Shown one piece after another: positions 1 through 9,090 of a stretch of 64,000 bases of DNA; position 1 is the first letter of the stretch; each line of letters starts with the position of its first letter. The stretch lies in NCBI RefSeq assembly GCF_008087085.1, contig NZ_VIYJ01000007.1, positions 186,001 through 250,000 of the forward strand, read 5' to 3'. The notes below the pieces were generated by a model. That model worked only from the letters and a program-made list of their open reading frames with translations, was not told where the DNA came from and did not search any database. A program made the position numbers and the translations under genes. Origin of the DNA: Nocardioides rubriscoriae. Its GTDB lineage: Bacteria; Actinomycetota; Actinomycetes; Propionibacteriales; Nocardioidaceae.

Positions 1-1011
1 GTCGGTGTAGTCGTTGCCGCCGATGAAGACCAGGGCCACGTGCGAGAGCAGGTAGGACGCGGCGATGCCGACGACGCCGAGGACCCCGACGATGGCGAGG
101 CTGAGTCGCAGCGCGCGTCGTCGGGCGGTGTGGTCGGCCATGTCGGGGAAGGCCAGGACGACGACGAACTGGGGCAGGAACAGCATGGCCTTGGTGAGGA
201 TGAGGCCACCGGCGTAGAGGCCGGAGTCGTGGTCGGGCAGCACGTTGCGGGCCACGATGATGTCGATGTTGGACATGGCGAAGAAGGCCAGGAGTGCCTG
301 GGAGTTGCGGACCGACTCGCGGACCAGGGCACGGCTGCCGTGGTCGGCCCCGCTGAGGTCGGGGTGGTGCGGGTGGTCGTGGTGCAGGTCGCCGCGCTCG
401 CGGAGTGCCCACCAGCCGACCAGGACGGGTGCGGTGGCGCCGACGAGGACGCCGAGGGTGGCGGTGAGCTCCTCGGGGCGCCACAGGATCAGGGCGGTGC
501 CGACGACCAGGCGTGGCACCCCGGCGGCGGTGTAGAGCACCGCCAGGGGCCGCCAGCGGCGTTCGCCCTGCAGGATGCCGGCCTGGCCGCCCATGACGGT
601 GAGGGGGACGGCGGTCAGGCCGATGAGGGCGGCGGTCAGCAGGCTGTCGAGCCGTAGGGCGGTGTTGATCAGCGGCGCGGCGAGGACGAGCAGGGCGCCG
701 AGGGTGAGGGCGGCGCGGAGCGTGACGTGGCGGATGCCGGCCTCGATCTGGTGGACGTCCCCGGGCGTCGAGGCGATGCGGCGCGCGGCGGTGGCCTGCA
801 GGGCCAGCGAGGCGACCGACACGACGATCAGCACGTTCATCACGGCGGCGAAGGCGCCGTAGGCCTGGGGGCCGAGAGCGCGGGCGGCGATGATGGTGAA
901 GCCGTAGGTGGCGATGTTCATGACGCCGATCGCGACGGCGATCACGCTGCCGTGCGCGGCCTTGGTGGTGGGTGCCGGGTCGACGCCGGGGGGTGGGAGC
1001 GGCTCGGACAC
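1..1011 (-). CDS. Polysaccharide flippase-like membrane protein, 3' end off the window
   Basis: Only the first 337 codons are present. They encode a polytopic membrane protein with about eight hydrophobic helices. The opening pattern, a helix followed by A-R-A-L-G-P-Q-A-Y-G near residues 43-52, is what Wzx/PST-type oligosaccharide flippases of the MVF/MATE group show. These proteins move lipid-linked glycans across the cytoplasmic membrane. The gene is divergent from an arabinofuranosyltransferase cluster, which fits export of an envelope glycan. The GTG at 1011 was chosen; an in-frame GTG at 1029 would add six residues, and neither has a clear ribosome site. The family call is good, the substrate is unknown. 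Confidence 0.75.
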   Translation of the reverse strand, partial: MSEPLPPPGVDPAPTTKAAHGSVIAVAIGVMNIATYGFTIIAARALGPQAYGAFAAVMNVLIVVSVASLALQATAARRIASTPGDVHQIEAGIRHVTLRAALTLGALLVLAAPLINTALRLDSLLTAALIGLTAVPLTVMGGQAGILQGERRWRPLAVLYTAAGVPRLVVGTALILWRPEELTATLGVLVGATAPVLVGWWALRERGDLHHDHPHHPDLSGADHGSRALVRESVRNSQALLAFFAMSNIDIIVARNVLPDHDSGLYAGGLILTKAMLFLPQFVVVLAFPDMADHTARRRALRLSLAIVGVLGVVGIAASYLLSHVALVFIGGNDYTD

Positions 1012-1140
1012 GAGAGTGGAGTGTTCCACAGCACCCGTCACCGACGCCCGGCACCGGCGCTGGCGGCGAGCGTTAGCCTGGGGTCGCGAGTGTGGGCTGC
1101 CACACCAGGGCGAGGTGCGACGGCACGCGGGAGGTGTGGG

Positions 1141-4100
1141 GTGGGTGGTCGGCGCGCCACGGCGACCCCGCAGCAGGCCCCACACCAGGCCCCGCAGCAG
1201 GCCCCGCGCGGGTCTCGCGGCGCCGCGGGCGCCGCGGCCGGGCTCTACCTGCTCTTCGTGCTGATGTCGCTGCTGCAGTCGCCGGGCACCACGACCTACG
1301 ACACCCGCGCCGAGCTCACCCAGCGCCCGGCCGACTTCCTGGCCAGCGCGTTCACGCTGTGGCACCCGGAGTCCAACTTCGGCGAGTTCCAGAACCAGGC
1401 CTACGGCTACCTGTTCCCGCAGGGCAGCTGGTTCGTGCTGGGCGACCTGGTCGGGCTCCCCGACTGGGTGAGCCAGCGGCTCTGGTCGGCGCTCGTGCTC
1501 GTCGTCGCCGTCGAGGGCGCGCGACGGGTCGCCGGCGCGGTCGGCCTGGCGCCGGCGTACGCGCTGCTGGCCGGGGTCGTCTACGGCTTCGCGCCGCGCC
1601 TGCTCGGCACCGTCTCGGTGATCACCGGCGAGACCCTGCCCGGTGCGGTGATGCCGTGGGTCGTGCTGCCCGTGGTGCTGGCGCTGGGCGGGCGGATGGT
1701 GCCGTGGCGGGCGGCGCTGCTCAGCGGCGCGGCCGTGGTCTGCATGGGCGGGGTCAACGCGGTCGAGAACGCAGGGTCGTTGCCGCTGGCTGCGATCCTG
1801 GTCGGCTGGGGCGCCTGGCGCCACCTGGTGTCGTGGCGCTTCGCGGCCGGCTGGGCCGCTGCGGTCGGGGTCGCGTCGACCTGGTGGGCGCTGCCGCTGC
1901 TGGTGCTGGCGGGCTACTCCCCGCCGTTCTACGAGTACGTCGAGAGCGCGGCCGACACGACCGCGCTCGTCGGGTGGTCCGAGGCCTCGCGCGGCGCGTC
2001 GCACTGGGTGGCCTACCTCGTCGTGGGCGGCCAGCAGTGGTGGCCCGCGGCCAACGACCTGGTCTCCGAGCCCCAGCTGGTGCTCGTGTCGGCCCTCGTC
2101 GCCGGGATCGGCGTCGTGGGGCTGGCGCACCTGCGGCACGTGCTGCGCGGGCCGCTGGTCCTGGCCGTGCTGGTCGGGCTCGGGTCCCTGACCATCGCCC
2201 ACGGCGGGTGGGAGGGCAGCCCCGTCGCCGGGTCGGTCCGCGCGCTGCTCGACGGCCCGCTGCAGATCTTCCGCAACGTCCACAAGATCGACCCGACGGT
2301 ACGGCTGCCCCTGGCGATCGGCTTCGGCCACGCCGTCGCGCTCGCCGTGGCGGCGCTGCTGGCCCGGCGCCCGTCGTGGACCCCCAGCACCCCGCTGCTG
2401 GTCATGGTGCCCCTCGCCGTGGTGCTCACCCTTGGGCAGCCCTACCTCGTCAACAACGCCCGCACCCCGGGGTGGGACGAGGTCGCCGACCCCTGGGTGC
2501 AGGCCCGCGACTACCTCGCCGCGCACCAGGACGGCCGCACCACCCTGGTGCTGCCGGGCTCGGGCTTCGCGGAGCAGACCTGGGGGTGGACCCTCGACGA
2601 GCCCCTGCTCGTGCTCGGCGGTGCCGACCTGGTGACCCGCAGCCAGGTCCCGATCGTGCCCGGACAGTCGCTGCGGTTCCTGGCCGCGCTCGACCAGCTG
2701 GCCTCGACGGGCCGCGCGTCCAACGGCCTGGGCGAGCAGCTGGCCCGCGCCGGGATCGGCCACGTCGTCGTACGTCGCGACCTCGACCGCACCACCACGG
2801 GCTCGCCCCACCCGGCCGGGGCGACGGTCTCCCTGGCCACCGCCGGCCTGTCGCCGGTCGCGTCGTGGGGCGACGACCGCGAGGGCGGGCCGGAGGTCGC
2901 GGTCTACGAGGTCGGGGAAGCCCTGCCGACCCTGCGGGCCACGCCGGTCGACGAGGTCGTGACGGTGCGCGGCGCCCCCGAGAGCGTGCTCGCCCTGCAG
3001 GACGAGGGGTTGGCCGACGGCACCCGCGCGACGGTGCTCGAGGGGGAGCCCGGCTGGGACGCCCCCGCCGACGTCGTGACCGACGGCGACCAGCGCCGCG
3101 AGCGTGCGTTCGGGTCCGGCGACGAGTCGGTCTCCGCCGTCCTCGGGGCCGACGACGACTGGCGCGTGGAGCGCTCGGTCCACGACTACCCGACCGTCTC
3201 CGGCGCCACCCAGGTCACCGCCCGTTACGACGGGCTCGCGGGCCTGACCGCGTCGTCGTCGCAGGCCTACGCCGACAACTTCGGCCCGGTGGTGCTGCAG
3301 GCGGCCCCCTACTTCGCCGTCGACGGCGACCCCCGCACCCGCTGGGTCACCTCGTCGTCGACCGACCCGCGCGACCAGTGGCTGCGCCTCGCGCTCGCCC
3401 GCCCCCGCCCGGTGCGTCAGGTGACGGTGCTGCCGGTCGCCGACGACGCCGCGCTGCTGCCGATCCGCTCGCTCGAGGTCCGCGCCGGTGACCAGACCCG
3501 CACGGTCGAGACCAGCCCGTCGGGCGCGCCGGTCACGGCGCGGTTCGACGGCCGGCTCGTCGACGCCGTCGAGGTGCGCGTCGACGACGTCGGCACCGCC
3601 GGTGACCGGGGCCGGATCGGGCTGCGCGAGGTCACCGTCGACGGTCGCTCCGCGACGCGCACCCTGCTGGTCCCCGGCACGGTGGCCCCCGCCGGCTCCT
3701 GGGTCTTCACCACGACGGCCGAGCGCCGGGCCTGCGTCGCGGCCACGCAGGGCGACGTGGCCGGGGCCCTGCCCGACTGCGACGTGTCGCGCATCCGGGG
3801 CAACGAGGAGCCCGACGGGCTCGACCGCACCTTCACCACCACCGGCACCGGCACGTGGTCGCTGCGCGGCCAGGTGATCGCGCGCAGCACCCGCGAGACC
3901 GGTCGGTTGCTCGAGCCCCTCACCACCCGCCAGGTCGGTGCGACGTCGGTCTACGGCGCCGACCCGCGCGTCGCGACCCGCTTCGTCTACGACGGCAACC
4001 CCGACACCGGGTGGGTCTCGGCCGACGAGGACCGCAGCCCCACGCTCTTCGTCCGCTTCGCCAAGCGGCGCACGGTCTCGGGGTTGCAGGTCGAGCCGGG

Positions 4101-5256
4101 ACCCGGGGCGCCCTCGTCGGCCGTGGTGCGCTCCGAGACCCAGGTGCGCGAGGTCGACCTGTCCGGCGCCGGCGACCGTGGCGCGATGGTGCGCTTCCCG
4201 GCGCTGAGCGGGCGGCGCTTCGAGGTCACCTTCGTCAAGGCCGACGGGTCGCCCCGGGTCGCGGTGCGCGAGCTCTCCCTGCGAGGTGCCCCCCTGGCCC
4301 GTGCCTTCGACGCCGCGACCCCGACCGGCGCCGTGTGCGGGCTCGGTCCGCCCGTGGTCGTCGACGGCCGCCGGGTGCCGACCCGCGTGGTCGGCACCAT
4401 GGCCGACGTCGTCCAGGGCAGTCCGCTGCGCCTCGAGGGCTGCGACGACCTGGTCCTGGCCGCCGGCGAGCACCGGCTCACGGTGCCGCCGACGGTGGAG
4501 TTCCAGGCCGTCGCGGTGGCCGGGCTCACGACCTCGCCGCCGCGGGCGCCGAGCGAGGCCCCGCGCGACCTCGACGTCACCCGCTGGTCCGCCAGCCGTC
4601 GTACCGTCGAGGTCGGAGGGGGAGCAGCGACGCTGCTCCACCTGCCCGAGAACTTCAACCCGGGCTGGGTCGCCGAGGCCGACGGTCGGCCGCTGCAGGC
4701 GCTGCGGGTCGACGGGTGGCAGCAGGGCTGGGTGCTGCCCGCGGGCGGGGCGACCACCGTCGAGCTCACCTACCGCCCCCAGGACGTCTACCGCGTGCTG
4801 CTCCCGCTGGGCCTCGGGGTGAGCGGCGCCCTGCTGCTGGCCGGGGTCGTGCTGCTGCTCCTCACCGCCCTGGCCGCCGTACGACGCCGCACGAGCCCCG
4901 ACCTGAGCTGGCCACCGGCGCGGCACCGCCCCCTGCCGCGCTGGGGCTACCCGGCCCTCGCAGGGCTGGCGACGCTGCTGCTGGGCCCGGTGGCCGCCGT
5001 CGGCCTCGTGGCTTCCGCGGCCCTGCGCGCGCGCTTCACGCCCGTCGCCGTCGCGGCCGGTGCACTCGTGGTCGTCGCCGCCGGGATCGACGTGCTCGGC
5101 GGGGCCGCGTGGTGGTGGGCGTTCGGTGACGCGGCCGCCGCCCTCGGCGTCGGGCTGCTCGCCGGGCTCGCGCTCGTGCCCCCGCCGCCCTGGGCCGACG
5201 TCGCGACGCCGGCACCGGCCCCAGCCCCGGCCCACGCCCCGGGGGCCGCCTCGTGA
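1141..5256 (+). CDS. aftD: AftD-like alpha-(1->3)-arabinofuranosyltransferase (DUF3367 family)
   Basis: This 1371-residue protein matches the size and architecture of mycobacterial AftD (about 1400 residues), a GT-C enzyme that adds arabinofuranose from a polyprenyl-phosphate donor on the outer face of the membrane. About ten N-terminal membrane helices (to roughly residue 430) are followed by a large extracytoplasmic part with two discoidin/CBM-like modules near residues 680-770 and 930-1000 (note V-Y-D-G-N-P-D-T-G-W), then C-terminal helices from about residue 1219. The frame is open far upstream, but GTG 1141 has GGGAGG six bases before it and gives the expected N-terminus. It overlaps the next gene by GTGA. 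AftD function in a genus without classical mycolyl-arabinogalactan is an inference. Confidence 0.85.
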   Translation: MGGRRATATPQQAPHQAPQQAPRGSRGAAGAAAGLYLLFVLMSLLQSPGTTTYDTRAELTQRPADFLASAFTLWHPESNFGEFQNQAYGYLFPQGSWFVLGDLVGLPDWVSQRLWSALVLVVAVEGARRVAGAVGLAPAYALLAGVVYGFAPRLLGTVSVITGETLPGAVMPWVVLPVVLALGGRMVPWRAALLSGAAVVCMGGVNAVENAGSLPLAAILVGWGAWRHLVSWRFAAGWAAAVGVASTWWALPLLVLAGYSPPFYEYVESAADTTALVGWSEASRGASHWVAYLVVGGQQWWPAANDLVSEPQLVLVSALVAGIGVVGLAHLRHVLRGPLVLAVLVGLGSLTIAHGGWEGSPVAGSVRALLDGPLQIFRNVHKIDPTVRLPLAIGFGHAVALAVAALLARRPSWTPSTPLLVMVPLAVVLTLGQPYLVNNARTPGWDEVADPWVQARDYLAAHQDGRTTLVLPGSGFAEQTWGWTLDEPLLVLGGADLVTRSQVPIVPGQSLRFLAALDQLASTGRASNGLGEQLARAGIGHVVVRRDLDRTTTGSPHPAGATVSLATAGLSPVASWGDDREGGPEVAVYEVGEALPTLRATPVDEVVTVRGAPESVLALQDEGLADGTRATVLEGEPGWDAPADVVTDGDQRRERAFGSGDESVSAVLGADDDWRVERSVHDYPTVSGATQVTARYDGLAGLTASSSQAYADNFGPVVLQAAPYFAVDGDPRTRWVTSSSTDPRDQWLRLALARPRPVRQVTVLPVADDAALLPIRSLEVRAGDQTRTVETSPSGAPVTARFDGRLVDAVEVRVDDVGTAGDRGRIGLREVTVDGRSATRTLLVPGTVAPAGSWVFTTTAERRACVAATQGDVAGALPDCDVSRIRGNEEPDGLDRTFTTTGTGTWSLRGQVIARSTRETGRLLEPLTTRQVGATSVYGADPRVATRFVYDGNPDTGWVSADEDRSPTLFVRFAKRRTVSGLQVEPGPGAPSSAVVRSETQVREVDLSGAGDRGAMVRFPALSGRRFEVTFVKADGSPRVAVRELSLRGAPLARAFDAATPTGAVCGLGPPVVVDGRRVPTRVVGTMADVVQGSPLRLEGCDDLVLAAGEHRLTVPPTVEFQAVAVAGLTTSPPRAPSEAPRDLDVTRWSASRRTVEVGGGAATLLHLPENFNPGWVAEADGRPLQALRVDGWQQGWVLPAGGATTVELTYRPQDVYRVLLPLGLGVSGALLLAGVVLLLLTALAAVRRRTSPDLSWPPARHRPLPRWGYPALAGLATLLLGPVAAVGLVASAALRARFTPVAVAAGALVVVAAGIDVLGGAAWWWAFGDAAAALGVGLLAGLALVPPPPWADVATPAPAPAPAHAPGAAS

Positions 5257-7025
5257 GGCGGATGTGGGGCGGACGCCAGGGGGCGGCGGCGCTCGCGGTC
5301 GTGGTCGTCATGGTCGTGTGGCGCAGCGTGCTGATGGCCGGGTCCTACTTCAACCAGGACGACTACTTCTTCCACCACCGCGCCTTCGAGGTGCCTCTGA
5401 GCTTCGACTTCCTCTTCCTGACCCCCAACGCCGGTCACGTCAACCCGATGCAGCAGCTGACCTTCTGGCTGGTGGTCAACCTCGACCCCTTCGGCTGGCC
5501 GCTGGTCGCCACGATCGTCGTGGTGATGCAGACCCTGACGGTGGTGGTGCTGTGGCACGTGCTGACCCGCCTGCTGCCCGGGCGCAGGGTCCGCGTGCTC
5601 CTGCTCGCGGTGCTCGCGTGGTCGCCGCTGTCGCTGATGACCTCGCTGTGGTGGGCGGCCGCGGTGTGCCTGTGGCCGCACCTGTTCTTCTCGCTGCTGG
5701 GGGTGCTGTTCCTGACCCGGCAGCGCCAGGGGGTCGGCCGGGCCTGGGTCAACCACGCGGTCGTCGTCGGCTCGGTGGTGATGGGCCTGGCCTGGCACGA
5801 GCGGGCCATCCTCATCACGCCGGTGCTGCTCGCGACGGCCGTGCTCCTGGCCGACGAGGCCAGCGGCTGGCGTCGGGTCACCGCGGCCCTGCGGCGGTTC
5901 TGGCCGTTGTGGGTCGGCCTGGTCGTGCTCCTGGTCACCTACCTCGTGCTGCACCGCCAGGTCACCACCGTCGAGGGCGGCGACAACGACGTCGGCGCGT
6001 GGCTCGACATCTCCTGGGCCTTCGTCGGCAGCAACGTGCTGCCCGGCGTGTTCTCCGGTCCGTGGGCGGCGACCCTCAAGGGCGGCGCCGTCGACACCGA
6101 CGGCTGGGTCGTCGCGGTCTCCCTGGTCCTCGCGGCCCTCACGGCGGGCCTGCTGCTGTGGCGCGGCGGCCCCGCCCGGCGCTGGGCGGTCGCGTTCTTC
6201 GTGGCCTACGTCCTGGCCGACCTCGCCCTGGTCCTCGCCGGGCGCAGCGGGTTCGGACGGGTCATCGGCCTCGACCCGCGCTACGCCTCCGACACCATCC
6301 ACGCCGCCGTCCTCGCCGCGGCGTTCGCGCTGCGTGGCGCGCCCGAGCACTACGGGCTGCACCTGAGCCGCCCGGCCTGGGCCCGACGTCGTACGGCGGT
6401 GCTCGGCGTCCTGGGTGGTGCCTACCTGGTCGGGGCGGCGTTCGGCACCGCCGTGCTGGTGCCGCACTTCCAGAACCTCGAGGACCGTGCCTACGTCGAC
6501 CACTTCCGGGCCGACCTCGCCGCCGACCCCCAGCAGGTGGTCGTCGACGCGCTCGTGCCCGCCGACATCGTCCTGCCGCTGGTCGGCGACGACTCACGCC
6601 TGTCGCGCGTCTTCGCCCCGCTGCCCGAGGACCCGGTCTTCGACGAGCCCTCACCGCGGATGCGGATGGTCGACCGCACCGGCCACCTGGTGCCCGTCCG
6701 GCTCGCCGGGTCGATCCCGATGCGCCCCGGGCCCGTCGACCGGTGCGGCTGGCCCGTCGACTCCACGACCACCGACGTGCCACTCGCCGTCGGCATCCGC
6801 GGCCGGTTGGTCGCGCACCTGGGCTACTTCACCGACACCGAGGCCGTCGTCGAGGTCGCCGCAGGCTCGTGGAGCGACCGCTTCCTGGCCCGGACCGGAC
6901 CCAACGAGATCTGGTTCGTGCTGCCCGACGAGGGGCGGGAGGTCGAGTCGGTGTCCTTGCGGGTCGACGGCGCCTCGACCGTCTGCGTGGCCTCCCTCGA
7001 GGTCGGGCTGCCGGAGCTCCCGTGA
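5253..7025 (+). CDS. Large GT-C-like polytopic membrane protein
   Basis: The 590-residue product has about ten membrane helices and a soluble C-terminal part (about 430-590). An early extracytoplasmic acidic motif, Y-F-N-Q-D-D-Y near residues 30-36, is where GT-C glycosyltransferases carry their catalytic acidic residues. This suggests a lipid-phosphate-sugar-dependent transferase. The start GTG overlaps the AftD-like stop (GTGA) and its own stop overlaps the next start, so the three genes are translationally coupled. I do not recognise a named family; substrate and linkage are unknown. Confidence 0.7.
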   Translation: MRRMWGGRQGAAALAVVVVMVVWRSVLMAGSYFNQDDYFFHHRAFEVPLSFDFLFLTPNAGHVNPMQQLTFWLVVNLDPFGWPLVATIVVVMQTLTVVVLWHVLTRLLPGRRVRVLLLAVLAWSPLSLMTSLWWAAAVCLWPHLFFSLLGVLFLTRQRQGVGRAWVNHAVVVGSVVMGLAWHERAILITPVLLATAVLLADEASGWRRVTAALRRFWPLWVGLVVLLVTYLVLHRQVTTVEGGDNDVGAWLDISWAFVGSNVLPGVFSGPWAATLKGGAVDTDGWVVAVSLVLAALTAGLLLWRGGPARRWAVAFFVAYVLADLALVLAGRSGFGRVIGLDPRYASDTIHAAVLAAAFALRGAPEHYGLHLSRPAWARRRTAVLGVLGGAYLVGAAFGTAVLVPHFQNLEDRAYVDHFRADLAADPQQVVVDALVPADIVLPLVGDDSRLSRVFAPLPEDPVFDEPSPRMRMVDRTGHLVPVRLAGSIPMRPGPVDRCGWPVDSTTTDVPLAVGIRGRLVAHLGYFTDTEAVVEVAAGSWSDRFLARTGPNEIWFVLPDEGREVESVSLRVDGASTVCVASLEVGLPELP

Positions 7026-8815
7026 GGTCGACCCGTCTCGACCTCGCCGTCTCGGGCCTGGTGGCGTTCGTCGTCCTCGGGCCGCTGCTCGTGGGTCCCG
7101 GCTACTGGCTGTTCGGCGACATGGTCTTCGTGCCTCGTCAGCCCTGGAAGGACGCCTGGCTCGGTCTCGACGGGTCCCTGCCCCGGGCGGTGCCGATGGA
7201 CGCGATCGTCTCGGTGCTCACCCATCTCGTGCCCGGGTCGTGGGTGCAGAAGACCTTCCTGGTCACGGCCTTCGTGCTCGGCGGGCTCGGCGCCGCCCGC
7301 CTGGTGCGCCCGTACGCCGGGCTCGCCGCGGCCCGCGCGGCCGCGACCGTGCTCTACCTGTGGAACCCCTGGGTCCACGAGCGGCTGCTGCTCGGGCAGT
7401 GGGCGATCCTGGCCGGCTACCTCGCGCTGCCCTGGGTCGCGCTCGCCGCCCGCCGGCTGCGCCGCGACCTGCGTGCCGGGTGGGCGCCCGCCGCGGTGGC
7501 GTTGGCGGTCTCGGCGGTGTGCAGCCCGTCGTCGGGCGTGATGGCGGTGGTGGTGCTGGTGGTGCTGGGCGTCCGGTGGCGCGACCCGCGGTCCTGGGCC
7601 GTCGTGGTCGCCCTGGGCGTCGTGGCCAACCTGACCTGGCTGCTGCCGTCGCTGACTGCCGACGCAGCTGCGGTCACCACCGACGGCGTCTTCGACCTGT
7701 TCGCCGCACGCGCCGAGTCCGCGGCCGGCGTGCTGGCGAGCCTGCTCTCGCTCGGCGGCACCTGGAAGACCTCGATCCTCGCGCCCGAACGCACCAGCGC
7801 CGTCGTCGTGCTGCTCTCCTGCCTGCTCGCCGCGGCCGCCCTCGCCGGGCTGCGCCGCGCCCTGCGCCGCGGCTCCGACCCGAGCGAGGTACGCCGGCTG
7901 CTCGCGCTGGCCGGCGTCGCGCTCGTCGTCGCGGCGCTGCCGACCAGCCTGACCGGTGGCGCGGGCGCGGCGCTGCTCGAGCAGGTGGGCGACCGGGTCC
8001 CCGCGGCCGCGCTGCTGCGCGACTCGCAGCGCTTCCTGGCCCCCGCCGCCCTGGCCCTGGCGGTGGGCCTCGCCGCCGCGGTGACCTGGGTCCGCGAGCA
8101 GGTGGCCCCCGGACGCGAGGCGTGGTGGGCGGTGGTCGGGCTGGCCGTCGTCGCGCCGGTGGTCCTGCTGCCGAGCCTGGCGTGGGGCGGCGGCGAGCTC
8201 GCCCGCTCCTCCTACCCTCGCGACTGGGCCGCCGTGGCCGACCTCGTCGGGGACCCGACCGGCCCGGGGGACGCCGCGACCGTCGTGCTGCCTTGGCAGG
8301 GCAGCTACCGACGCTTCGCCTTCAACGACGGTCGCGCCGTGCTCGACCCTGCGCCGCGGCTGCTGCCGGGCGAGGTGCTGGTCGACGACCGCACCCTCGT
8401 CGACGGTCGCGAGGTGCCCTCCGAGGACCCCCGCGTCACCGCGGTCACCGGTGCCCTGGCCGCCGGGTCCCCGACCGAGGTGAGCAGCGCCTTGCGCGAC
8501 CTCGGGGTGCGCTGGGTGCTCGTGGAGCCCGGCGCCGACCGGGCCGCAGCCGCCCTGCCGGCCGGTGGGACGGCGTACGACGGGGACACGCTGCTGCTGC
8601 TCGACCTCGCGGCCCCGGCGACAGGGTCCAAGGACCCGGCGCAGGTCCGAACGGACGGGCCGAGTAGTCACGATGACCATGCGGGCCTGGTCATTGTGGG
8701 TCATGGATGTGTGTTCGTGTTGCTCCTGTGTGGTCTCATGCGCATACTGCACTCGGGAGTAACCACCATCACATCTTCGCGACGGTGGCCGCTCAAGTCT
8801 TTGGGAGGGGACTGA
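7022..8815 (+). CDS. Second GT-C-like membrane protein, distantly AftD-like, with degenerate C-terminal tail
   Basis: The 597-residue protein begins with a membrane helix and then G-D-M-V-F-V-P-R-Q-P-W. It carries L-Y-L-W-N-P-W-V near residue 113, followed by a glycine/leucine helix pattern resembling the AftD-like N-terminus, so it is probably another GT-C enzyme acting on the same glycan. The first in-frame stop is at 8813, but the last ~52 codons (from about 8658) lose the usual codon pattern: by my count only about 63% of third positions are G or C, against more than 90% elsewhere. That tail contains a plausible promoter for the next gene. A TAG in another frame lies at 8662-8664, so a late frameshift or lost stop is possible. 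Start GTG 7022 overlaps the upstream stop. Confidence 0.7.
   Translation: MRSTRLDLAVSGLVAFVVLGPLLVGPGYWLFGDMVFVPRQPWKDAWLGLDGSLPRAVPMDAIVSVLTHLVPGSWVQKTFLVTAFVLGGLGAARLVRPYAGLAAARAAATVLYLWNPWVHERLLLGQWAILAGYLALPWVALAARRLRRDLRAGWAPAAVALAVSAVCSPSSGVMAVVVLVVLGVRWRDPRSWAVVVALGVVANLTWLLPSLTADAAAVTTDGVFDLFAARAESAAGVLASLLSLGGTWKTSILAPERTSAVVVLLSCLLAAAALAGLRRALRRGSDPSEVRRLLALAGVALVVAALPTSLTGGAGAALLEQVGDRVPAAALLRDSQRFLAPAALALAVGLAAAVTWVREQVAPGREAWWAVVGLAVVAPVVLLPSLAWGGGELARSSYPRDWAAVADLVGDPTGPGDAATVVLPWQGSYRRFAFNDGRAVLDPAPRLLPGEVLVDDRTLVDGREVPSEDPRVTAVTGALAAGSPTEVSSALRDLGVRWVLVEPGADRAAAALPAGGTAYDGDTLLLLDLAAPATGSKDPAQVRTDGPSSHDDHAGLVIVGHGCVFVLLLCGLMRILHSGVTTITSSRRWPLKSLGGD
8720..8748 (+). promoter_or_regulatory. 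Candidate promoter for the 43-residue peptide gene
   Basis: TTGCTC (8720-8725) and CATACT (8743-8748) are separated by 17 bp and lie in a relatively AT-rich stretch inside the tail of the upstream reading frame. Transcription would start near 8755, giving a leader of about 63 nt. The -35 match is weak. Confidence 0.4.
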
Positions 8816-8817
8816 GC

Positions 8818-8949
8818 ATGAACATGATCATTTCGGCCGTCGTCGGAGTCGCCCTGGCGACCGCAGCCATGGTCGGCGGCGTCAAGGCCGCCCAGGGGGA
8901 CCAGCAGAAGGTCTCCAGCGAGCAGCTGGCTCAGTACTCCAGCGAGTGA
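8818..8949 (+). CDS. 43-residue single-helix membrane peptide, DUF2613-like
   Basis: The peptide has one hydrophobic segment with A/G/V small residues (about residues 4-24) and a short polar tail rich in Q, K and S. Start ATG 8818 is preceded by GGGAGGGG, a strong ribosome site. Size, composition and position beside an AftD-like gene match the small DUF2613 proteins that, as I recall, sit next to aftD in mycobacteria (Rv0236A beside Rv0236c). No function is established; a regulatory or stabilising partner for the large transferases is inference. Sequence similarity could not be scored here, so the family assignment rests on context and general look. Confidence 0.6.
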   Translation: MNMIISAVVGVALATAAMVGGVKAAQGDQQKVSSEQLAQYSSE

Positions 8950-9090
8950 CGCCGGTGCGTGCCTGACGCCCGACCGCCAGCACACGAGAGTCGTGCGCAC
9001 CGGTCGTCGGCCTACAGGCACGCCGTCACCTGCTGGCGGGTCCCCCGGGAGGGAGGGACCCGATGCTGCTCACGGCTTGGGAGGGCCCGC

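Noticed and set aside
40..657. Long open frame on the plus strand opposite the flippase gene
   Set aside because: Asp/Gly/Val-rich low-complexity product antiparallel to a convincing membrane protein; an artefact of high GC.
4947..6503. 518-codon open frame on the minus strand
   Set aside because: Its product is His/Gln/Arg-rich low-complexity sequence over two well-supported plus-strand transferase genes.
8952..9003. 8-bp inverted repeat (CCGGTGCG with CGCACCGG) after the 43-residue peptide gene
   Set aside because: The 36-base loop makes it a weak hairpin; not listed as a terminator.
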